The notes: generated by a model from the sequence alone, not told the origin. A stretch of DNA of 64,000 nt from Marinibacterium sp050389775 (GCF_050389775.1 NZ_CP177152.1:34166-98165), one strand, 5' to 3'; shown: positions 16,435 to 25,324, counted from the stretch's first letter. Translations and numbers: made by a program.

Positions 16435-17405
16435 TGGCTAGGAAATCCCTTCGAGATATGTCGGGTATCGCGAACACCATCGCGCGTTCCAGCAGCACTG
16501 CGACTGAGAGGCCCCCCAAGACAAGCGCACCTGCGCTAGGAGCTCTTCAGGGGTCACTTGCGTCTATCCGCGAGATCGATCCTGGTCTGATCGACGATTG
16601 GGGACCCAAGGATCGACTGGATGAGTTTACAACTGTAAACGCCGAAGATGACGGTGAGGGTTTTGAGGCGCTCAAGAACAGCATCCGCGAAGGCGGTCAA
16701 CAAGTGCCAATCCTCGTTCGGCGCTCCAAGGCTGCCGAGGGGCGCTTCGAAGCGATCTATGGTCGCCGCAGATTGAAAGCTTGCCGGGAGCTCGGCATTA
16801 AGGTCCGTGCCAACGTTCAGGATGTCGATGACACCACGGCCTTGTTGGCCAAAGGGCTGGAAAATGCAGCACGTCGCAACCTCTCGTTCTATGAAAAGGC
16901 GCGCTTTGCGGAAGCCATCCAAGCCGCGGGTCACGAAAACGCGACGGTGCGCCAGGTTTTGAATCTTACAGCATCAGGGCATTCGCACCTGACGAAGGTG
17001 ACGCAGAATGTCCCGTCCAGAGTCGGCGACCTGATAGGCGCTGCGCCCAAATCAGGCCGGCCGAGGTGGACGGACCTGGCCGAACTGTTCCTCGAACGGA
17101 AGCTTACCGAGAAAGTCGCGCTCGATCTGCTGACTAAGATCAGCGCTTCGTTAACGTCTGATGAGCGGTTGGAAGCGCTGATCAAGGAAGCAAGCAAGCG
17201 CGGAACGAAAGTGTCCAGCGGTCCTCGTGAGATTACGCCGATGGACGGCGTTGTCATCAAAGCAGGCCGAGGGAGCGTGTCTCTTTCGGTGAAGAAGTCC
17301 GGCACAAGTGCCGAATTCGCAAGCTGGCTTGAGAGCAATCTCGAGGAAATCATCAAGAGATCCTATACCGAATTTACAGATGTAAATTCGGAGGGTGACA
17401 AGTGA
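16434..17405 (+). CDS. repB: RepB, ParB-type centromere-binding protein
   Basis: 323 residues. The ParB N-terminal box is clear (VPILVRR, then IYGRRRLKACRELG and ENAARRNLSFYEKARFA), followed by a helix-turn-helix region. It binds parS and loads the partition complex with RepA. Two parS-like palindromes lie within its own coding sequence, one near the 5' end and one just before the stop. Confidence 0.95.
   Translation: MARKSLRDMSGIANTIARSSSTATERPPKTSAPALGALQGSLASIREIDPGLIDDWGPKDRLDEFTTVNAEDDGEGFEALKNSIREGGQQVPILVRRSKAAEGRFEAIYGRRRLKACRELGIKVRANVQDVDDTTALLAKGLENAARRNLSFYEKARFAEAIQAAGHENATVRQVLNLTASGHSHLTKVTQNVPSRVGDLIGAAPKSGRPRWTDLAELFLERKLTEKVALDLLTKISASLTSDERLEALIKEASKRGTKVSSGPREITPMDGVVIKAGRGSVSLSVKKSGTSAEFASWLESNLEEIIKRSYTEFTDVNSEGDK
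16625..16640. promoter_or_regulatory. parS-like palindrome inside repB (5' part)
   Basis: GTTTACAACTGTAAAC, identical over 16 bp to the site upstream of repA. In the repB frame it encodes part of EFTTVNAE. Confidence 0.75.
17368..17391. promoter_or_regulatory. parS-like palindrome at the 3' end of repB
   Basis: An 11-bp perfect inverted repeat around GA (arms CCGAATTTACA and TGTAAATTCGG). Its core ATTTACAGATGTAAAT resembles the other two sites but has A/T in place of the outer G/C. It could be a weaker RepB site. Confidence 0.6.
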
Positions 17406-17433
17406 GGAAGAGCAGAAAGGAGGAAAGGTAAAC

Positions 17434-17498
17434 AAAGAAAACCCCCGAAACCGAAGCTTCGAGGGCTGCTGCGCAGAACGCAATTCTTAGATTAGACA
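17434..17498 (-). ncRNA. Counter-transcribed RNA controlling repC (incompatibility RNA)
   Basis: On the minus strand TTGTAT (17527-17532) and TAGATT (17504-17509) are spaced by exactly 17 bp, predicting a start near 17498. Transcription leftward reaches a GC-rich hairpin (GAGGG at 17461-17465 pairing with the C-run at 17442) followed by T-rich sequence at 17434-17441, a typical terminator. The position between repB and repC and the length of about 60 nt match the antisense RNA of repABC plasmids, which limits RepC synthesis and sets incompatibility. Confidence 0.75.
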
Positions 17499-17580
17499 CC
17501 TAGAATCTAGCAGCCAGCGAATCGCCATACAAGAGAAAACGCTTCTGAGCGAACGGGATTTCTTTGTCTGCTGACAAAGT

Positions 17581-18939
17581 ATGGAAAAATTCAGTAGTGC
17601 TCCGTCTGGAGCGACTGAGGCAGACATGTCTCAGCACGAGAGAGGTATGTCCATCGCATGGCAGCCCTCCGGTTGGCGCAAAGCCTCAGCAGGTCTCGCT
17701 GCCGCGGAGCAGCTTGCCCAAGCCGGTGAACAGGTAGCAGTATCCAAAACGCGGGCCTTCGTGGCCGTGAAGCGGGTCGCTGCATACATTGGCCTCAAGG
17801 CCGGAGACATGATGCTCCTCGACACGCTTGGGGCCTTTACGCAGGCCCAGGACTGGGAAGAAGGGCAACGCCCTATCGTCTGGGCGTCGAACGCCTATCT
17901 GATGGAGCAGACGGGGTTCTCGCTCTCCGCGCTCAAGCGCCATGCACGGCGTCTGGCCGAGATCGGCGTGATCTCCTTTCAGGACAGCCCGAACGGCAAG
18001 CGTTGGGGTCGCAGGGACGCCGAGGGGCGCATCGTCGAGGCCTATGGCTTCGATCTGTCGCCGCTGTCGGCGCGTGTCGAGGAGTTCGAGGAGCTCCATG
18101 CCGAATTGCAGGCCGAACGCGAGCTCTGTCTGCGCCTGAAGCGTCAGATCACGGTGGCACGCCGGATGATCCGCGCGCGGATCGAAGCGGCCGTCAGTAG
18201 CGCACTGCGCGGGCCCTGGGCGCAGTTCACTGGGCTCTTCGAGGAGCTTTTGGACCGGCTGCCGCGCCGCCACGAAGCTTCTGAGCAGCTTGGGCTGCTG
18301 CTGACGTGGTTCAGGGAGCTTCAGGAGCGTGTCGAGGCGGCCTATCTCAAGGCAACTGAGGTTGCCGAGCCTGTGGAAAGCACATCTGAAACCAAGGAAC
18401 AAGTTCCCGAAAAGACTCAAGAAATGAACCCCAGGGAGGTCATTTCTGACCCTCATATACTAATTACAAACCAACTTAATCCTGTAATTAGTAATTCCTC
18501 AGAAAATGAGGAAGCGGCGGCCATGGTGCCTAATGCGCAACCCGAAGATCAGGTTGATAGGGAGCTGGAAGAATGGGTGGCTGAGGTACGCAAGAAGCGT
18601 GCGGCGCTGGATCTGCCCACTGTGATGCAGGCTTGTCCCGAATTCGCATCTTGGGCGCGCAATATGGGCGGATTCCTGAAAGATTGGGGCGATCTGCACC
18701 GGGTTGCCGGGCAACTCAGACCGATGATCGGGGTGTCCGAGCACGCTTGGAACGTGGCGCAAGACCGGCTGGGCAAACAGGTGGCGACAGCGGCGCTGGC
18801 GCTTGTCTTTGAGAAGCATTGCGCCGGCGAGGTTTCCTCTCCAGGCGGCTATCTACGCGGCATGGTCGAGAAGGCCGGGGCAGGGGAGCTGTATCTCGAG
18901 CGCAGCTTCTATGGCAGGCTCAGCGGGCAGGCAGCGTGA
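17581..18939 (+). CDS. repC: RepC replication initiator
   Basis: 452 residues from ATG 17581. ATG 17626 has a better ribosome binding site (GAGG six bases upstream) and may be the true start. The N-terminal domain has the conserved AVKRVAAYIGLKAGDMMLLDT, then NAYLMEQTGFSLSALKRHAR and a winged-helix style ISFQDSPNGKRWGRR. The middle (residues 250-330) is low-complexity and acidic; the C-terminal domain ends with FGR-like YLERSFYGRL. RepC opens the plasmid origin, which in this family lies within repC itself. Confidence 0.95.
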   Translation: MEKFSSAPSGATEADMSQHERGMSIAWQPSGWRKASAGLAAAEQLAQAGEQVAVSKTRAFVAVKRVAAYIGLKAGDMMLLDTLGAFTQAQDWEEGQRPIVWASNAYLMEQTGFSLSALKRHARRLAEIGVISFQDSPNGKRWGRRDAEGRIVEAYGFDLSPLSARVEEFEELHAELQAERELCLRLKRQITVARRMIRARIEAAVSSALRGPWAQFTGLFEELLDRLPRRHEASEQLGLLLTWFRELQERVEAAYLKATEVAEPVESTSETKEQVPEKTQEMNPREVISDPHILITNQLNPVISNSSENEEAAAMVPNAQPEDQVDRELEEWVAEVRKKRAALDLPTVMQACPEFASWARNMGGFLKDWGDLHRVAGQLRPMIGVSEHAWNVAQDRLGKQVATAALALVFEKHCAGEVSSPGGYLRGMVEKAGAGELYLERSFYGRLSGQAA

Positions 18940-19053
18940 TACAGAATTTTCAGTTTTCATTGCCAATAAGGATCGGTTCTTCGCGTTCGAGCCAAAGGCG
19001 AGAGGCAGCGAAAACCGATGCGTTCGTAACTGGAAATGCTCTTGGGCAGGGCG

Positions 19054-20169
19054 TCAGAGACCGGCGGCCTTGGTCAGGTTCACGCGGAACCGGTCACGAC
19101 GGCGCTGGTAGCGGCGGGTCATCTCGGCCGAGGCGTGCCCCAGCTGCTTCTGGACATAGCGCTCGTCGACTTCTGCCGAACTGGCGAGGCCGGCGCGCAG
19201 GCTGTGACCAGAGAACAGTGCCAGGCGTTCCTTTTCTGGCAGCTCGGAACGGATACCGGCGTCCAGGACTGCGCGCTTGATCAGGCGGACCACATGCTTG
19301 TCGTTCAGCCGCGTTTCGGAGGCACGTTTACCATCGCGCGAGGTGCCGACAAAGACCGGGCCGAAGTCAATCTTCGCGAAATGCAGCCATTGCTCAAGAG
19401 CATGCACGGGGCAGGTCTGCTCCTTCGAACCTCGACCGACTTCGACATCGCGCCAACCAGTCTTGGCGTTGAGTGTGAGCAGCGCACCCTTCTCCATGAG
19501 TTCGATCCAGCCGCCGGAGTCTGGTGTGTCGTCTTTGTGCACGTCTAGGCTGACAATTTCCGAGCGGCGCAAACCTCCGGCGTAACCGAGCAGCAGGATC
19601 GCGCGGTCCCTCAGCCCGCGAAGGTCGAAGGGAAGGGTGGCCACCATCGCGAGGATGTCTTCCGCCAGGATCGCTTCCTTCTGAACCGGTGGTCGCGCGT
19701 GTTTGCGCTTGATCCCCGCAAGTACCGTCGCGATGTGCCGGTTTTTCCGGTCGAGGGTGAAGCCTCGCTGTGCGTAGTTCCAGGCGAGACCGGACAGGCG
19801 TCGGTCAATTGTCGAAACAGAGAGGGGTCGGGACGCCGACTGCGAAGGGGAGGCACCCTGACCGGACGCCAGATCCGCGAGATACAGTCCGATCATTTCA
19901 GGCGATGGCGGCAGCGGCTCAGCCCCCTTTAGCCGACACCAGCGGGCAAACTGCGCCCAATCCTTGGCATAGGCTTTCAGCGTGTTCTCGGAGGCTGCCG
20001 CGCGCGCATAGCTGCGCGCAGTATCCACCAGCCGGTCAAGCGTGCCAGATCCCGCGACATGGGCGGGCAAAGCGATGCCATCGCTTTCCTCTTGATCTCT
20101 CTCGTCCACGCGAGCATCATTCAACTCATCAGAGGGCGTTGACGTCGATTTCTCGGTCTCTGAGGGCAT
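19054..20169 (-). CDS. Tyrosine recombinase/integrase
   Basis: 371 residues. The catalytic set is complete: Arg201 in GGLRRSEI, His322 and Arg325 in GHSLRAG, His345 in QLGHAS and Tyr354 in TRRYQRR. An N-terminal SAM-like domain (residues 40-150) precedes it. Such enzymes on repABC plasmids probably resolve plasmid dimers or integrate cassettes. It lies between repC and DUF1403/scpB, an association I recall from other alphaproteobacterial plasmids. No attachment site was identified nearby. Confidence 0.9.
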   Translation of the reverse strand: MPSETEKSTSTPSDELNDARVDERDQEESDGIALPAHVAGSGTLDRLVDTARSYARAAASENTLKAYAKDWAQFARWCRLKGAEPLPPSPEMIGLYLADLASGQGASPSQSASRPLSVSTIDRRLSGLAWNYAQRGFTLDRKNRHIATVLAGIKRKHARPPVQKEAILAEDILAMVATLPFDLRGLRDRAILLLGYAGGLRRSEIVSLDVHKDDTPDSGGWIELMEKGALLTLNAKTGWRDVEVGRGSKEQTCPVHALEQWLHFAKIDFGPVFVGTSRDGKRASETRLNDKHVVRLIKRAVLDAGIRSELPEKERLALFSGHSLRAGLASSAEVDERYVQKQLGHASAEMTRRYQRRRDRFRVNLTKAAGL

Positions 20170-20221
20170 CTTTCCAGTGAATCCGGCGGTGAAATTGAAA
20201 TGTTTCTCAGCATGTCACATT

Positions 20222-21211
20222 ATGTCCGATAATGCAAACTTATTGGACATACTGGAGAGCAGCAATGCGGGGCGGTTATTGTTCAATTTTGTGGCAGAAA
20301 GCGCCGCGCTGATGTACGCTGCAGGCATGACTTTTGCCCGGCCAGATCACATCGGCGACCCCGACACACTACCCCGGATGCCTGCCTGGGTCACCTCCAC
20401 GCGTGCTGAAACCCTTGAAGATGTTGCGTTTTTGTCGGGTGCTGCGCTGAACCACCTGCATCTTGTGTTGGGACACGAGGCGGTGCCCCAAGCCTTGTTG
20501 CGGGACCGCCTCGCGCTGCGCGCGGCAGAGGCTTGCGTGGGGTTTTCGGGGCGGTCGGAGCGGCTAGGGGAGTTGCGCGACGCCGTGCACCTGCTGAGGC
20601 CCGGCGACCTGCCCGGACCGGCGGGGGAAACCTACCTTGCCTGGCGGCACGTGGTGGAGCGACCGGTATCGATCAAGGCTCTGGGTCGGGCTTTGCCGAG
20701 CCTCGACCCCGGCCAGATTGCCGCGTGGCTTGATGCTGGGAAGGATGCGCCAGTGACCCGGGCCGCTATGGTGCTGGAGACGGTACTGCGCGAGGTGCCA
20801 CGTGCAGACGCAGCAGGACTGATCCTCGCGGATGCGGCCCTCGCCCAAGCCCTCGGTTGGGATCACGTTGTGCCGCTGCTGGCCGCAGCCCTGAAACGCG
20901 CGGACCTGCGTAAGCAGGGTGACGACTTGAGGCTCGCCTGCCATCGGGCGCTCGTCTCATCGGCCGTCGAGGCCGTGCGTCTCTCCGCGGACCTCGCCCC
21001 TCGGGCGGCGCATCTGAAGGCGGTCGCACCCAAGCTCCGGGCCAAGGGAGCTGGCGACGCGGTCGAGATGTTACTGACCCGCGATGCTGTAGCGCCTTCG
21101 ACTTTGCCCTTGCCGGATCGCGCCGCGCGGCGGCTCTGCGAAAGGTTGGTTGCCCTCGGCGCGGTGCGCGAGCTGACCGGGCGCGACACTTTCCGGCTCT
21201 ACGGGTTGTAG
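20222..21211 (+). CDS. DUF1403 family protein
   Basis: 329 residues if started at 20222; starts at 20177 and 20324 are also possible and no clear ribosome binding site decides. The family signature is TLPRMPAWVTSTRAETLEDV, then AFLSGAALNHLHLVL. The rest is alpha-helical and alanine-rich. Function unknown; it lies 2 bp before scpB, so the two are an operon, and they run divergently from the recombinase gene. Confidence 0.85.
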   Translation: MSDNANLLDILESSNAGRLLFNFVAESAALMYAAGMTFARPDHIGDPDTLPRMPAWVTSTRAETLEDVAFLSGAALNHLHLVLGHEAVPQALLRDRLALRAAEACVGFSGRSERLGELRDAVHLLRPGDLPGPAGETYLAWRHVVERPVSIKALGRALPSLDPGQIAAWLDAGKDAPVTRAAMVLETVLREVPRADAAGLILADAALAQALGWDHVVPLLAAALKRADLRKQGDDLRLACHRALVSSAVEAVRLSADLAPRAAHLKAVAPKLRAKGAGDAVEMLLTRDAVAPSTLPLPDRAARRLCERLVALGAVRELTGRDTFRLYGL

Positions 21212-21213
21212 GG

Positions 21214-21810
21214 ATGGCAAAGGATCGACCAGAAGCTGAGCTTGACCGCGAGCTGCCCGACCTGCCGCCAGAGTTGCGCTGGCGGGAGTGGATGCGCCGC
21301 ATCGAGGCGGTGCTCTTCGCCTCTGCCTCGCCGGTGCCGCGCGACGACCTTGCCCGCGTGGTGGGGCAGGGGGTGTCGGTTGATCTGCTCGTCGAGGACC
21401 TCGCCGCCGATCTGGAGGGGCGGGCCTTCGAGATCGCCCATGTCGCCGGCGGCTGGATGTTCCGGACGCGGGCTATCTATGCGCCCGCGATCCGGGCGGC
21501 GGCAGATGTCGGCGTCCAACTGCTGGACTTGAGTGAATTCGACGTCGCGGTCCTGGCCGCCATCGCCTACCACCAGCCGATCACCCGCGACGGGCTCAAG
21601 GACATGTTCGGCAAGGAAATCAGCCGGGACCTGATCGGTCGGCTGCACGCGCGCAACTTGATCGGAACTGGTCCGCGGTCTCCTCGGCGAGGGGCGCCCT
21701 ACACCTTCGTGACGACAGAACAGTTCCTGATTGCCTTCGACCTGCCTTCCCTGCAGGACCTGCCGGACCGCGAGCAGATGGAGGATGCAGGTTTGTCCGC
21801 AAAGGCCTGA
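21214..21810 (+). CDS. scpB: ScpB-like SMC-complex subunit
   Basis: 198 residues. The winged-helix pattern of ScpB is seen in RRIEAVLFASASPVPRDDL, DLSEFDVAVLAAIAYHQPI and GLIGTG-like LIGTGPRSPRRGAP. Chromosomal ScpB joins SMC and ScpA in chromosome organisation; no SMC or ScpA gene is present here. A plasmid copy may therefore act with host condensin or independently in plasmid maintenance. Translationally linked to DUF1403. Confidence 0.85.
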   Translation: MAKDRPEAELDRELPDLPPELRWREWMRRIEAVLFASASPVPRDDLARVVGQGVSVDLLVEDLAADLEGRAFEIAHVAGGWMFRTRAIYAPAIRAAADVGVQLLDLSEFDVAVLAAIAYHQPITRDGLKDMFGKEISRDLIGRLHARNLIGTGPRSPRRGAPYTFVTTEQFLIAFDLPSLQDLPDREQMEDAGLSAKA

Positions 21811-21864
21811 GGGTCTGCGGTCCCAAAAAGATCTGTGTCAGTTGAACCTGATGGAAACCGAACG

Positions 21865-22566
21865 CTAGAACCTGGCACGACGCTGACGGTACCGCACCGT
21901 TTGCCTAACAGGTTTGCCAAACAACACGTCCGGTATCGGAGTTCCCTTTAAAATGTTCTCGACAAGTGATCGTTTCGGATAGGCAAATCCATAGGCCCAG
22001 TCACCTTTGACTCTCCGAAGAAGCCACACCGTGTCCTGCCCAAAATCAAAGGCGACGATCACGCCGACATGGACCCATTCCTTTAGCAACCTTGAATCGT
22101 AAACCCAGAGCTGCTCAACCAGCCCGTCCTTTGTCGGATGCTTCACGCCGTCTGCTTGCGCGGTTGCAAACTGCTTGCGGTCGGTCTTACGACGCGTTCC
22201 GTCAACAACCCAAAACATAGGGTTGTGGAACCTTGTCCGCGTTCGCGCTTCTACAGGCTTGATGTATGAGTGCTGAAACTCAACCACCAAGCCGTTGGAT
22301 GTCTTAACATCTGAGATGTGAAGCTCGCCATGTTCGTCGCGCGCAGCGATCTCCTGCCAATCTGTCGGGAATTGGTTCTTCCAATCCCGATGCCACTGCG
22401 TTTCGTTTTCCCACCAATGGTCGCAGTGGAGTTGTCCTTTGTGCGCCCAGTGCCAGACCATCTTGGTTCCGCATCGGGCAATGAGGTCATCGCCGCAACC
22501 AGGGCATCTGCCTTTGGCGCCTGGGCTGGCTTCAACTCGTTTGTCGTCGTCTAATGCGAACCGCAT
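21865..22566 (-). CDS. CoiA-like nuclease domain protein
   Basis: 233 residues from ATG 22566 (MRFALDDDKRVEA). The N-terminus has a zinc-finger-like CPGCGDDL followed by WHWAHKGQLHCDHWWENET and WHRDWKNQFP, as in competence protein CoiA. Next comes HISDVKTSNGLVVEFQHSYI, fitting the D...E-x-Q nuclease-like core of that family. CoiA-like proteins are predicted PD-(D/E)XK-type nucleases. It is the last gene of the ubiquitin-like operon, 61 bp after DUF6527. Its role in the system is unknown; an effector nuclease is one possibility. Confidence 0.7.
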   Translation of the reverse strand: MRFALDDDKRVEASPGAKGRCPGCGDDLIARCGTKMVWHWAHKGQLHCDHWWENETQWHRDWKNQFPTDWQEIAARDEHGELHISDVKTSNGLVVEFQHSYIKPVEARTRTRFHNPMFWVVDGTRRKTDRKQFATAQADGVKHPTKDGLVEQLWVYDSRLLKEWVHVGVIVAFDFGQDTVWLLRRVKGDWAYGFAYPKRSLVENILKGTPIPDVLFGKPVRQTVRYRQRRARF

Positions 22567-22627
22567 GATTTTGCCCCCGATTGCTCGGGTTGTAGTTCGA
22601 GGCGCACAGGTCGCTTTGTTCGCTCGC

Positions 22628-23011
22628 TTAGCATTTGTGTCGTCCTGCTTTCTCTTTTGGCGTTTGCGGCCGTCCACCTTTGCACCAGTGAACCTTACCC
22701 TTCTTTACCCAGAAGTGGCACCCACAGTCGTTTTGCTGGTGCACCGACGGGTGGAGTGTGGGTCTTTGCCAGAAATCTGTGCTAATGCTCCAGCGAGGTC
22801 GACGATCTGGGTTGAGAGACAAAGCGATCCTCTCACCACAGCCGCCAGGGCAGGAGAGACAGGCCCATTTTTGGATCGCGCCGCTCTCGACCAGGACTAA
22901 CTCGTCCGGTTCTGTTTCAGGCGTTTGCGGGAAGGCGTCCTGCCTGCTCACCAGATAATCATACTTAAGTACTCCAATCTGCCGAAGCAGGTTTGCCAAT
23001 AACTTTTTCAT
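22628..23011 (-). CDS. DUF6527 family protein of the ubiquitin-like operon
   Basis: 127 residues. Conserved features: WACLSCPGGCGERIALSL (Cys51, 54, 58), RWSISTDFWQRPTLHPSV, and CGCHFWVKKGKVHWC, suggesting a bound zinc ion. DUF6527 proteins occur beside bacterial ubiquitin-like conjugation genes. I recall recent work proposing a peptidase role for such a component, but I cannot confirm it here. The gene begins one base after the JAB-E1 stop, so it is tightly coupled. Confidence 0.75.
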   Translation of the reverse strand: MKKLLANLLRQIGVLKYDYLVSRQDAFPQTPETEPDELVLVESGAIQKWACLSCPGGCGERIALSLNPDRRPRWSISTDFWQRPTLHPSVHQQNDCGCHFWVKKGKVHWCKGGRPQTPKEKAGRHKC

Positions 23012-23012
23012 C

Positions 23013-24407
23013 TCACGTCACCATGTCCAGAAAGGGCGTCATGTCCCCCCGGCCCGGAGTTTCAGTTGCATCACAACACGGGCAGCCCGGGCGCGGCGAA
23101 ATCTCAGGAAAACGCTCATCGCGCGCGTGAAACCGTCGCATCCGCGTCGGTGCCATTCCGTTTGCTCCGGCGAACCCGGTAATACCGGTCAGCCATTCAT
23201 TGACCGCCATGGCACCCGCCTCTGTCGTGAAGGTCACAACGGCAGGGGAGGGATCACCCTCACCGAGCAGATAGGCTTCCTCTTTCAGTTTTTCATAGGC
23301 CTCTGGATCAGTTCGCTGCAAGGCCTCCTCGCGAGCGCGTTGCGGGTTGATGAACCCGCCGCAAAGCAGACAGGGGTGTCCGGGCACAAGGGTGGTAACC
23401 CGGGCAAAGAGATCGAACGACTGAGCATCACGACGCTGCATTGCGAGCCCGACATCGATGACCGGAATGCCATAGAAACGGGCGAAGCGGTTCAGAAAGA
23501 GCCGACCGGCGTGGTCATCCGTGCAGCAGAAAATCACATCACAAGATTTCAACGCATCCCATGTGCATGGCTCTCCGGCCCAGGCATCGATGGTTGCCAA
23601 CGACATACCAAGATTGGCCTCCGCAACTGTCCGCGCGTGAATGTCGGCCTTGGCTCGATGAGCATCAACATCCTCCTGTCGTGCGCCATGGAGCCTGTTG
23701 AGATTTGTATCTTCAGCATGGTCCTTTTCGAAGAGGACCGCTTCGCGCACGCCAAGACGCATCAGCAAGGGCAACACTGCGCTTCCCGTAGCACCCCCTC
23801 CGGCAATGCCGCACCGAAACTGCGTGATCATTGCATTGGCCTGATCGCCGAAGAGTCGGGTTTGACGGTCCAGGAAGCCCAGATTGCTGCCGTTCTTCGC
23901 GGTGAGGGTCAGGCGCGGTCCTGTGTGAAGAATACGCGCGATAGCCGTTGGCTTTTCGGCCGAGCGCCAAATCCTCACGGCAATCTCGCCGTCGCTCGCT
24001 ATCAAAACGCTGATCAGTCCGGGTGCACCCCTGATCAGGGCGGTCCGCGCAAGTTCCGCCTCGTTCCGGTCATCTTGTTTGGAAAAACGGGCCCGCCCCT
24101 TTGGATGGGTATGAATGATGGCGGGAACCAGACCATCGGACTTGGCGCGACCAAGCAATCGCATGAAGCTGTCGGTTTGCCACGTCACGTGGCGCTCGGA
24201 GGCTGAGACCACGTCGTCATCATCGAGATCGATGAACGCATGCGAAATTAGCCGTGTGCGAGCAGTGTCCGTCCAGGGGTCTTTCTCGATCGCCGCCGTC
24301 CCAAAAAGCATGTAGGCTGAACGCTCAGCACCGGCACCCTGCGCGAGCAGGGACCGGATACCGGCTTCGTGCGGACCAGCCAGAATAACATCCAACGGGC
24401 CCTTCAT
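23013..24407 (-). CDS. JAB-E1 fusion: deconjugating peptidase plus ThiF-type activating enzyme
   Basis: 464 residues in two domains. Residues 1-150 form a JAMM/MPN-like domain with HTHP (His99, His101), Ser109 and Asp112, and a possible Glu28, the metal and catalytic set of deubiquitinase-like peptidases. Residues 185-464 form the E1/ThiF domain with GGGATGS (203-209) for ATP, DTNLNR, and paired cysteines CLLC (346-349) and CPCC (442-445) for zinc. A candidate thioester cysteine is not certain. E1 adenylates the ubiquitin-like tail and JAB removes it. The start overlaps the Ubl-E2 stop by 4 bp. Confidence 0.85.
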   Translation of the reverse strand: MKGPLDVILAGPHEAGIRSLLAQGAGAERSAYMLFGTAAIEKDPWTDTARTRLISHAFIDLDDDDVVSASERHVTWQTDSFMRLLGRAKSDGLVPAIIHTHPKGRARFSKQDDRNEAELARTALIRGAPGLISVLIASDGEIAVRIWRSAEKPTAIARILHTGPRLTLTAKNGSNLGFLDRQTRLFGDQANAMITQFRCGIAGGGATGSAVLPLLMRLGVREAVLFEKDHAEDTNLNRLHGARQEDVDAHRAKADIHARTVAEANLGMSLATIDAWAGEPCTWDALKSCDVIFCCTDDHAGRLFLNRFARFYGIPVIDVGLAMQRRDAQSFDLFARVTTLVPGHPCLLCGGFINPQRAREEALQRTDPEAYEKLKEEAYLLGEGDPSPAVVTFTTEAGAMAVNEWLTGITGFAGANGMAPTRMRRFHARDERFPEISPRPGCPCCDATETPGRGDMTPFLDMVT

Positions 24408-25255
24408 GGCCGCGCCTCGGCGAGAGCTGTTTTGATCCGTGCCACCATCGTGCGCAAACCATCAATGCCGGGCCGCCAGGCGTTGTTGTGGCGCGACCAG
24501 CGCTGCCAAACACGACCTGCAAAAGTGTGCTGCACTGTGCAGGCTTTCGGGACTTGACCGTTCGCCAGCGTCAAATGCGGAGAGGCATAAAACATGTCAG
24601 GCGCGCAATCGGGATACCCGGCTGGCAGGAGTACAAGGATATCCGCGGCTTCGACATTGAATTTGCCTTCAGGCAGCTCGAGCGACTTCAGGATGATGGC
24701 GGTCTCACGGCCTTCCTGAACGACTTCGAACTGATAGCCGTGGTCCACCAGAAAAGTCTGATCAAACGAAGGAAGGGTGTCCCCCTCCGTCGTCTGATCG
24801 ATGAGCGAGATGAACCGCTCCACACCCTTGGCATCGAGATTGATGACATCGCTGTCAGCAATCTTGCGGTCCTGCTGGCCCGGGATTTCCTGCCAGAGAT
24901 TGTAGTTTTCCGGCAGGTCAGCAAGCTTACGCAGTACAAATCCGCTGATGCACGCGCGCGGCCATTCAAGATCCTTGTCGTCAATCTTAAACTTGAAGAC
25001 ACGGTCCGTCCGCGCGACCAGCACTTTTTCAGCACCGCGACCGCGCAGATCATAGCTTTCGTCGAGGCGAATGTCTTCGAAGTCCCCATTTGGCAAAATG
25101 GCGATTGCCACATGCTCATCAACAGGATGCCCGTCGGCAGCTTCGATCAACTGGCGACCGAGAACCTTTGGGTCATCGAAAACGTGTTTTTTGAAGTTGA
25201 GGCCCTCATCGGCGATGAAAACCGGGAAGCGAGGATCATTTCCTTGCGATTTCAT
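24404..25255 (-). CDS. Ubiquitin-like repeats fused to a prokaryotic E2-like domain
   Basis: 283 residues from ATG 25255 (MKSQGNDPRF). Residues 10-155 look like two beta-grasp multiubiquitin repeats: FPVFIADEGLNFKKHVFDDP...YDLRGRGAEKV, then FKFKIDDKDLEWPRACISG. Residues 160-283 match the Prok-E2_E type: LPAGYPDCAPDMFY, the E2 PxxYP..P element, followed by FAGRVWQRWSRH and the end WRPGIDGL. Cys239 lies near the motif, but Ser254 in WSRH is in the strongly conserved block, so the catalytic residue is unclear. Carrier and conjugating enzyme are thus one polypeptide. Confidence 0.8.
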   Translation of the reverse strand: MKSQGNDPRFPVFIADEGLNFKKHVFDDPKVLGRQLIEAADGHPVDEHVAIAILPNGDFEDIRLDESYDLRGRGAEKVLVARTDRVFKFKIDDKDLEWPRACISGFVLRKLADLPENYNLWQEIPGQQDRKIADSDVINLDAKGVERFISLIDQTTEGDTLPSFDQTFLVDHGYQFEVVQEGRETAIILKSLELPEGKFNVEAADILVLLPAGYPDCAPDMFYASPHLTLANGQVPKACTVQHTFAGRVWQRWSRHNNAWRPGIDGLRTMVARIKTALAEARP

Positions 25256-25324
25256 TGTGTTCGTCCTTAAGAAGTTGGCGGACGCAAACCTCATGTCTGC
25301 GCCTTCACAAGGACAATCGCGGCG

